DNA of 64,000 bases from Erpobdella octoculata (Eukaryota > Annelida > Clitellata > Hirudinida > Erpobdellidae), in assembly GCA_963978895.1 (NCBI GenBank), contig OZ022241.1:21424573-21488572 (forward strand). Reading direction: 5' to 3'. This document shows, one piece after another, positions 54,080 to 64,000 of this stretch (positions are counted from its first letter, which is position 1; each line of letters opens with the position of its first letter). The notes below the pieces were generated by a model. That model saw only the letters and a program-made list of their open reading frames with translations. It was not told where the DNA came from and ran no database searches. The translations under genes and the position numbers were made by a program.

Positions 54080-55110
54080 TGTGCATGTATGTAGAGTAGC
54101 AAAGCTGATTTAATCGATCCTTCAAACTACCTCCATACAAAAGCACAAGCAACTTACAGTTGGATATTTAAAAAAACTTATCTTTCCATGACACATAAGC
54201 ATCACCAAAATATCAGTATAGTTTCCTATGACACTGGCTACTTTTCCAGCTTGTGCATGTTTAAAAGCCTGCTCTACTATTAAAGAGTCAGCAACATCCA
54301 AAGCTAGGTAAACATTGTGACCAGCTTCTTGTAGGCAAGTAATCAGGAATGACAAAAATCCACACTTATTCTTCATGTTTGAAAAAAATGAATTTTGATC
54401 TTTCAATGCATTTTTTGTGCCTTCAACAACATCTGGAGCCACATTGCTTGATCCTTAATGCTTGGTTCATTCTCATAACCATAAAAAACTATTACTGCTA
54501 AACTACTGCAATGTTTGCTTACATATCTTACATATTGTTGCGCTACTTCTCCATACAAAGTTCCAACATCCCAGTGAACAGCATGAAGCAAATACCCACG
54601 TCTATGACATGATGCAATTAAAACTCTGGTAGTGAAGAAGACTGAACATTCTTGCAGAGTTATGTGATCTTTTGATTAATTTCTTTTTCATCCACCTCTC
54701 GGTATATACTGAATAATTTTTTGGTGCCAAATCATGGGCTTTATCAAGGATATTCTGCAGTGTTAGCAGCTCAGAATCAAGCACCTCAAGCCATGAACAC
54801 AGTTTTTCAAATGTTTCCAATTTCATGCCCTCTACTGGTCCACCACAAGTCCCTTGATTGACAATTCTGAAGAAGTTATGGTGACAGCTCACATGATAAA
54901 TGGCAAATGGCATCCTCAGCACACAGACAATCGCATGAATTAATACGACCTAGCACTTCCAGACCTCAGAAACTGACCTTATGTTTTCTGCTATACTCAA
55001 TTAAATGATCCACTCCTTTGCTTACATCCGCTATATCCGTGTTTACTTGTCTGCAGTTTCAAGAAATGAGATTTGACAAATCGAACTAGAGTTTTCATCA
55101 AAATTGTGTA
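54080..55110 (-). pseudogene. Second broken copy of the Cys/His-rich protein family
   Basis: Reading leftward from about 54960, EVLGRINSCDCLCAEDA parallels SVEVLGRLNSCNDLPAEEA of the 2.5-8.6 kb gene, and LETFEKLCSWLEVLDSELLT parallels ITFEKLCDWLEDEDQGIYT. Later frames (54403-54591 and 54122-54442) hold LLHAVHWDVGTLYGEVAQQY-like sequence, VIVFYGYENEPSIKD and LALDVADSLIVEQAFKHAQ with a DILVML motif. These may form a PIN-like nuclease fold; I infer this only from the spaced acidic residues. At least three frame changes. This segment preserves a region not seen in the other copy. Confidence 0.6.
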
Positions 55111-55293
55111 AAATCAAAGCCATTGTCGAAGCTATGTGTTTGAATTATTTTATGCTTTACAAATAAGAATAAAAAATAATATGTTTAAGTAAAAGGCAAA
55201 GGTGATGTTTATTTAAAAAAAATATTCATATGAATATTACTTTATATATCTATTATATAGTAGACCACGTCACTCACTGAATCTGTCACGCTG

Positions 55294-57695
<2,402 letters not shown>

Positions 57696-57699
57696 ATAT

Positions 57700-57889
57700 T
57701 GTTACGATATCACCAAATCGTATACCGGGCTCAATAGAATGGTTTTGATGTTTTATTGGAAAATAATAAATGAAGCTTTGTTACGGCTAGTTATACCTTC
57801 TGGTTTATTAATAATGTCCATAATAGTTATTCGAAGTCCTTTGACGTCTATCAATGGGAAAACCTTATTGTAAAAACAGCGATTTTACA
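57700..57889 (-). repeat. 3' LTR of the SAP-Gag element
   Basis: On the minus strand starts tgtaaaatcgctgttttt and ends tttggtgatatcgtaaca. It matches 59485-59674 except for an occasional base (for example cctttgacgtc versus cctttaacgtc). Confidence 0.9.
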
Positions 57890-57905
57890 TTATTACCCCC
57901 TTCTT
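57890..57905 (-). promoter_or_regulatory. Polypurine tract of the SAP-Gag element
   Basis: Minus strand reads gaagggggtaa directly before the tgtaaaatcg start of the 3' LTR. Confidence 0.7.
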
Positions 57906-57936
57906 AATTCTGTTCGTCCCGAACAGCATATCGCTT

Positions 57937-58281
57937 TTAAGAAATGCGACTCGGCCACGAACACCAAAATACCTTGATCTTTACTCGTGGCTTTGACCGC
58001 AATTCGCAAACAACATGGTCAAGTCTCTTGACCGTTTGACACAGTTTCTTCCAGTCCTTCTTTGGCTCATCAACAGAGTCTTTCTTTGGCTCATCGTCGC
58101 CATTTTTGCACGGTTCATCACAGCCTTTTTTGCATGCCTCGTCCTGAACATCTTTGCACGGTTTATCGGAATTGTCTGCTTTTTCTTCTTCCTTCACATC
58201 CTTTAGATCTTTCTCAAGAAACTCTTCAAAAGGTTTTTCGAAAACACGTCGTTCCATAAATCCAATAAATCCCTTCATCAA
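57937..58281 (-). pseudogene. Remnant of Gypsy pol C-terminus fused to Gag-like acidic repeats
   Basis: 114 codons. The first half is acidic with DEPCKNGDDEP-type repeats also found in the Gag frame. The last 40 residues, TVKRLDHVVCELRSKPRVK and IKVFWCSW, resemble the GPY/F end of Gypsy integrases (typically ...RLDDVVYRIQ...KMKVVH). This frame differs from the gag frame. It suggests that a large deletion joined gag to the very end of pol. Confidence 0.6.
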
Positions 58282-58307
58282 ACTGTTATTTGATTTTACA
58301 ATGACTC

Positions 58308-59459
58308 TTAGTCTATCTGATCTAGAATCTTCTGTGGATTCATCTGATTTAAAACCCTCGGTACCGTTCTCTTTTCTTGTCTCATTTTTTCCAGATTTTT
58401 GCTTGCTGCATTGCTATTGTTGTTTTGGAGAAATTCATCGCCGTCATGTTTGTTTTCTTCCAAGCTACAATCGAACGTTTTCTTTTCACATTCCAACTCG
58501 GCTCTTTCGTCGGTGTCAACTTTCGTATCGTCCAGCGGATCTTTCTTCAAATTATCGCCATCGTCTCTCAAATCAGTGTTTTCTTTTTTTGTCAAGTTAA
58601 CCTTGATGTATTTCTCCATTGGAGTTTCGTCCGTTTCTAAATCTTCGGTTGCTTCATCCGAGTCAGATTCTTCACTAAAATCTGACCCTGAATATTCGGT
58701 GCCGTCGTCTGTTATGGAGGCTTCCGTTTCAGAACCGTCGCTGTATGGGTGAAAGCCATAGTTGTTATTGCCATTATTATAATCATCATCGTCACTTTCA
58801 TCCTCATCGTTTTGCATTTCGTTTTCAACATTCTTCTCATCTTCTTTAGTTTGGTTTTTGACGTCCAAACCGACTGTATCACTGTCACCATCTTTGCATG
58901 GTTCATCTTGAGCATCTTTGCAAGGTTCCTTATCATGACCGTCTTTGACAGGCTCATCATCATGACCCACCTGACTTGTGCAGTCTGTACGGCCGTCATC
59001 CGTCACATGCTCTGAGACACAGCTGGTGGACTCCAGTTCAAATTGGGTTTCGCCGCAGCAACCCACATCACCAGCAGCCCGCTGGTCCAGAACCGTGTCC
59101 ACCACTGCCTCAGCCAAACCTGCGACCAAACTCTCAACAGTTGTACCGGCTGCTGCCACTTTGTTTCCGTGGCCAAGAATCATTCCTTCTCCTGTCTTCT
59201 TCTGTGCTGCCATGTTTTCTTTCGCTCGTTGTCTTTCTTCCTCCAGCAATTTGTTTTCTAATTTCCTTCGCTTGACCACAGCTTCCTCGTCGATGTCGAA
59301 TAGATATTCGTCGTCGTCAGGCCCATAGCCCTCATTCACTAACGCGGCTAAGAGGCGTTCCATAAGTTCGTCCTTTTTACCTGTATCGCTCAGGCCACGT
59401 TTCTCCAGCTCGTCTTTCATTTCACTCGCCCAAAGCTCATCCAATGATTTCAAAACCAT
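58308..59459 (-). CDS. SAP-domain Gag-like protein
   Basis: 383 codons; the ATG lies seven bases inside the primer site. Residues 1-45 (LDELWASEMKDELEKRGLSD, TGKKDELMERLLAAL) form a SAP domain, a helix-hinge-helix known to bind DNA or RNA. SAP-type starts are known in Gag of some animal Gypsy elements. A basic coiled segment follows (VVKRRKLENKLLEEERQRAK), then a long acidic region with KDG(H/D)DKEPCKDAQDEPCKDG repeats and D/E/S-rich stretches to the end. There is no zinc knuckle. It is intact, so it might be expressed and mobilised by a related full element. It could also be viewed as a chromatin-like acidic SAP protein, but the LTR context favours Gag. Confidence 0.8.
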   Translation of the reverse strand: MVLKSLDELWASEMKDELEKRGLSDTGKKDELMERLLAALVNEGYGPDDDEYLFDIDEEAVVKRRKLENKLLEEERQRAKENMAAQKKTGEGMILGHGNKVAAAGTTVESLVAGLAEAVVDTVLDQRAAGDVGCCGETQFELESTSCVSEHVTDDGRTDCTSQVGHDDEPVKDGHDKEPCKDAQDEPCKDGDSDTVGLDVKNQTKEDEKNVENEMQNDEDESDDDDYNNGNNNYGFHPYSDGSETEASITDDGTEYSGSDFSEESDSDEATEDLETDETPMEKYIKVNLTKKENTDLRDDGDNLKKDPLDDTKVDTDERAELECEKKTFDCSLEENKHDGDEFLQNNNSNAASKNLEKMRQEKRTVPRVLNQMNPQKILDQID

Positions 59460-59465
59460 TCTTGT

Positions 59466-59483
59466 ATCCCAATTCTGACACCA
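59466..59483 (-). promoter_or_regulatory. Primer-binding site, tRNA-Leu type
   Basis: Minus strand TGGTGTCAGAATTGGGAT starts one base after the LTR end. It matches the complement of animal tRNA-Leu 3' ends (TGGTGTCAGGAGTGGGAT) at 16 of 18 positions. Confidence 0.8.
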
Positions 59484-59484
59484 A

Positions 59485-59674
59485 TGTTACGATATCACCA
59501 AATCGTATACCGGGCTCAATAGAATGGTTTTGATGTTTTATTGGAAAATAATAAATGAAGCTTTGTTACGGCTAGTTATACCTTCTGGTTTATTAATAAT
59601 GTCCATAATAGTTATTCGAAGTCCTTTAACGTCTATCAATGGGAAAACCTTATTGTAAAAACAGCGATTTTACA
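59485..59674 (-). repeat. 5' LTR of the SAP-Gag element
   Basis: 190 bp, partner of 57700-57889, adjoining the primer-binding site on its left. Confidence 0.9.
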
Positions 59675-59675
59675 T

Positions 59676-60388
<713 letters not shown>

Positions 60389-60661
60389 GATTTTATTTAT
60401 TCAAATATCTTATGTAATTTCGACTTAATTTAATTATTTATTATCATAATACTTGCTTTTATTATTATTATTATTATTATTATTACTGCTACTATTATTT
60501 TATCCTTTAATTAAACGTTTTTAATTATACTTGTTTTATCCTCATAACTCCAGTTTATTTTATGTACGTTATTTAATTACATTGTCTCAATTTGATTATT
60601 TTTATTAATATCCTTCTATTGAGATAATTCCTTGAGAATATTAGTTTATTTGTATATTTAG

Positions 60662-63125
60662 CCCATTAATGCCTACTGCACCTTAATAAGGTGCAGTTAT
60701 AAAATCTCGTTAAACGTTATCAAAAACTTAAAATTTATAGGATTTTTGGTTACCTCAGCATTGTTTACTTATTTTGTTAAACATTTAGCTTGCTTGCTGC
60801 CGCTATTCCCTTTGTTTTAATATTCTTTACGTTCGATTACTAAATTTTTTTGTTTGAAATGGCTTTTGCTAAATTACCGTCTAAAAGGTTTGCTTATTTG
60901 AAGTATTAAAGTAATATTTAATGTTTCTAAGTTAATAATTTAATTAGTAATTGTGTATTGTATTCTAATTTGTAAAAAATTATTTTTATTTTTATTTTCT
61001 GAATTAAATTATGTCGTTGGAATAACTGCACCTTATTAGGGTGCAGTAGGCACAAATGTGTACATTGATGTATTTTCTTGGGTTTCAATCTTTATTGTTG
61101 ATTATATTATCATTTCCTATCAGATTCACAGTCAATGAGGTACTTTCGTTATTGGAAGATGACACTTTTGTAGATGCTGAAGTATATTTGCTATCTCCAG
61201 CATCTGGACAATGTTCTGATGAAGACAGTGGTGATGAGGAAGCCCTAAATGGTAACAATCTCAGTTCACTTCAGTTAACTGCTCCAGCTGATTTTTGTAT
61301 TAATTATGGTGATGAAATTTTAAACAGTTTAGACAAAGCTGAAGATGAAATTAGTTATACAGAGCTCCTGTCTTCTTCAATTCCAAAAAATAATGAAAGA
61401 CTTTGGAAAACATCCAACTTGCCTGAAAAAGATTTTGGTCCAAAACCAACAGAAAAGAAATTAAAAACTGGATTAACCCCTATCCAACTATTTAATGCCT
61501 TTTTTGATGATGATCTAATTGAATATGTCAAAAATATGACAGAATTATATGCTAGACGAGACAAGTTGAAACACAATTTTTCAACAAGTATAGAAGAAAT
61601 TAGATTATTTATTGCAATGCTTCTTCTATCTGGATATACCTGTTTACCTAGAAGAAGAAATTATTGGGAAAATTGTCCAGATGTTCATAATGAGGCTATG
61701 TCAAATTGTATGTCTAGAAATCGGTTTGAAGAATTGATGTCAGTTTTTCATTTATGTGATAATAACAATTTGGACAAAAATGATAAAATGGCAAAGATAA
61801 GGTCATTTTTTGCTATGATAAATGTAAAATGTTTAGAATATTTTATGAATTCTGAGCACCTTTCCATAGATGAGTCTATGGTGCCTTATTATGGTAGACA
61901 TAGCACTAAGCAAAGAATAGTTGGCAAGCCAATTCGAATGGGTTACAAAATGTGGGTTCTGGCTAGTAGTGAAGGATATGTGGTCCAATTTGAATCTTAT
62001 CAAGGTGCCAAAGGATCAGCACCCCGTGTCAGAAGCTCAGCTACAAACGGGGATTGGGAGAAAAAGTTGTGTTAGATTTGATGGAGGAGTTACCCAGAAA
62101 TGTCTCATACCATGTTTTTATTGACAACTTTTTCACATCATTCCGACTATTGGAAAAGTTTGATGAAAAGAAAATTAAATGCACTGGAGTGATAAGATGC
62201 AACAAATTAGGAAACTGTCCTGTAATGCTACAAAAACAATTAGAAAAGAAAGAAAGAGGACATTTTGATGTTGTTACAGAAAAAAACAATTTATTCACTG
62301 TTGTTGGTTGGAATGACAACAGAAGTGTATACCTAGCTTCCAATAACATTGGACTGGAACCTACTGTTCAAGCAGCAAGGTGGTGTCGAAATACAAGACA
62401 AAGAATAATGGTAACTCAACCACAAGTTGTGAAGCAGTATAACAAATACATGGGCGGTGTAGATAGGTGTGACCAAAATATCGCAGCCTACAGGATTTCT
62501 ATTAGAAACAAAAAGTGGTGGTGGGCATTATTTGCCTGGGTACCTGACATGGTAATCCAAAATTGTTGGCTAATTTATAGACAAAATAAATCTGAAAACG
62601 ATGAAAATTTGGATTTGTTATCTTTTCGTAGAAAAATAGTTTTAGATTATTTGAGTTTGTACACACCGGCAAAATCAACATCTGGTCGTCCAAAAGGGAA
62701 ACTTCTATCAGCTGACAAAAGAGTCAGTGTTGCTGTTAGAACAGATAGAAAAGATCATTTTCAGAGTCATTTAGACACACAAAAAAGATGCGCCCAGTGC
62801 CACAAAAATACAAAAAAGGGGTGCAAAAAATGTGGCATTGGCTTGCATGATCATTGTTTCGAGGAATGGCATCAAATTGAATGATTTGAATCATATACTA
62901 TTGTTTTTGCATACATTGAAGCATTATTATTTAATTTTTTGCTTTCATGTTGTCGATGTACACATTTGTGCCTACTGCACCCTATTAAGGTGCATTAGAA
63001 AATTTGATAATTTGGTATAAAAGTTGACAAAATTTTGAAAATAATTGTTCTATCTTGTTTTAATAAAGTGTCATTGAGTTAATAAACAGATTTTTATCAA
63101 ATTTAAAAATTTGGGCATTAATGGG
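60662..63125 (+). mobile_element. piggyBac transposon with TTAG target duplications
   Basis: Terminal repeats CCCATTAATGCC (60662) and GGCATTAATGGG (to 63125), both flanked by TTAG (60658-60661 and 63126-63129). piggyBac normally duplicates TTAA, so this is a variant site or mutated on both sides. Subterminal palindromes tgcaccttaataaggtgca (60677), tgcaccttattagggtgca (61027) and tgcaccctattaaggtgca (62976) recur; the last two lie in inverted blocks sharing acaaatgtgtacat. Confidence 0.9.
60859..62884 (+). pseudogene. piggyBac transposase with one frameshift
   Basis: A likely first exon (60859-60887, MAFAKLPSKR) joins in phase to an exon from 61124 (FTVNEVLSLLEDDTFVDAEV) after a cctatcag acceptor; starting at 61056 without splicing is the alternative. 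The DDE_Tnp_1_7 domain holds the catalytic Asp residues in LSIDESMVPYYGRHSTKQRI, HVFIDNFFTS and YMGGVDRCDQN. The C-terminal Cys-rich domain is CAQCHKNTKKGCKKCGIGLH followed by DHCFEEWHQ. A frameshift between 62000 and 62055 separates ...YQGAKGSAP from YKRGLGEKVVLDLMEEL. About 590 residues in all, normal for the family. One indel would restore reading. Confidence 0.93.
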
Positions 63126-63136
63126 TTAGTTATTAC

Positions 63137-63510
<374 letters not shown>

Positions 63511-63579
63511 TTTTGGTTTTTCTATTATTTAAGTTCAGCTTTTAATAATTGAAAAATAAAGAATATTTTTTTAAACAAA

Positions 63580-64000
63580 ATGTCTTTTAATATGAATGAC
63601 GAAAAAAATCCTGTGTCGAGAAAACGGCGTCTAGCTAAAGAAAGGCAACAGAGATATCGCGCAAGACAAACTCCACAATCAAAAGCAAAAATTCGAGTTT
63701 TAGATGCAGAAGCTCATCAACAACGCACTAGACAAATGTCTGTTGAGGAATTACAAATTTTTCATGCTTTTCATGCCGCATCACAACAACGTTATGTTTA
63801 TCGACTTACTCCTCAACATCTAGAAGCTTTTCACACTTCCATTGCTGCCTCACAACGTCATCGAATTGAGCAAATGTCTCCCCATGAATTGCAGTTACAT
63901 CGAGAAACCGATGCTGCCAAGGAACGCCATCGAGTTTTGCAAATGTCTCCTAATGAATTGCAACTACATCGAGCTGCTAATGCGATCTCCCAACTTTTAG
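63580..64000 (+). CDS. N-terminal part of a Helitron-type protein (runs off the window)
   Basis: Open from an ATG at 63580 to the last base (140 codons). It starts MSFNMNDEKNPVSRKRRLAK, then ERQQRYRARQTPQSKAK. It continues with imperfect 25-residue repeats of the type RHRIEQMSPHELQLHRETDA and RHRVLQMSPNELQLHRAANA. Basic starts with such repeated charged helices precede the Rep domain in many animal Helitron proteins. It is not one gene with the helicase remnant at 55.7-56.9 kb, which is on the other strand. The Rep and helicase parts would lie beyond 64000. Confidence 0.65.
   Translation, partial: MSFNMNDEKNPVSRKRRLAKERQQRYRARQTPQSKAKIRVLDAEAHQQRTRQMSVEELQIFHAFHAASQQRYVYRLTPQHLEAFHTSIAASQRHRIEQMSPHELQLHRETDAAKERHRVLQMSPNELQLHRAANAISQLL

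Larger units (their letters stand above)
57700..59674 (-). mobile_element. Deleted LTR retrotransposon with SAP-domain Gag
   Basis: Two 190-bp repeats (57700-57889 and 59485-59674), each TG...CA and nearly identical, flank 1.6 kb. On the minus strand the right repeat is the 5' LTR, followed by a tRNA-Leu-like primer site. The left repeat is preceded by a purine run (gaagggggtaa). Between them are a gag-like frame and a short frame like the end of a Gypsy integrase; protease, RT, RNase H and most of integrase are absent. It sits within (TA)n. A clean target duplication is not seen. Confidence 0.85.

Noticed and set aside
58015..59328. Several plus-strand hydrophobic or Ser-rich frames
   Set aside because: They are the complement of the acidic SAP-Gag frame and have no independent support.

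Overview
This is an AT-rich stretch of animal nuclear DNA made almost entirely of transposable elements and their remains. No bacterial signals, rRNA genes, ordinary single-copy host genes or free-standing tRNA genes are visible. The element types (Merlin, hAT, P/THAP, piggyBac, a probable MULE, Helitrons, a CsRn1-type LTR element, a tRNA-derived SINE), the GT-AG introns and the long (TA)n tracts point to an invertebrate. A short degenerate CCCTAA tract at 1571-1630 would fit a TTAGGG-telomere animal (for example a cnidarian, mollusc or annelid) better than an arthropod, but this is weak evidence and I do not name a species.

Layout. 1-2 kb: fragments of dispersed repeats that recur at 24-25 kb and 34-43 kb. 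2.5-8.6 kb (minus strand): a broken gene of an uncharacterised Cys/His-rich family, split by an almost intact Merlin transposon (3963-5937) and by a 1.8-kb non-autonomous element (6709-8484). 9.06-13.9 kb: a giant palindrome of two inverted copies of one 2.5-kb element; a third copy lies at 29.3-34.25 kb and carries a hAT and a MITE insertion. 14.3-15.5 kb: a decayed THAP-domain gene. 15.6-22.2 kb: a block bounded by inverted ends that holds GCCGGC-rich minisatellites, nested Helitrons and a spliced gene fragment with duplicated exons. 25.2-27.25 kb: a complete non-autonomous Helitron. 28.1-28.7 kb: a psq-type DNA-binding fragment of a transposase.

34.3-50.8 kb is the decayed gene of a P-element-type transposase. 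Its THAP exon 1 (34289-34356) is separated from exon 2 (43208-43403) by an 8.1-kb long-terminal-inverted-repeat element. That element contains a young, intact CsRn1-type LTR retrotransposon (34845-39113), a probable MULE (39302-41387) and a foldback encoding a complete 58-residue PHD finger. The next part of the gene is a tandem array of one 84-bp phase-0 exon with its intron (238-bp unit), interrupted by a Helitron and a SINE. The catalytic exon carries frameshifts and a 1.7-kb hAT insertion. 51.3-52.7 kb: another hAT. 54.1-55.1 kb: a second broken copy of the Cys/His-rich family. 55.3-59.8 kb: one (TA)n tract in which sit a Helitron with a PIF1-type helicase remnant and a deleted LTR element coding a SAP-domain Gag. 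60.66-63.13 kb: a piggyBac element with TTAG target duplications. The window ends inside the N-terminal part of another Helitron protein.

The genes do not form a pathway; they record layered insertions. Target-site duplications and comparison of interrupted with uninterrupted repeat copies let many insertion events be placed to the base. All coordinates and matches were read by eye; no searches or alignments were run.
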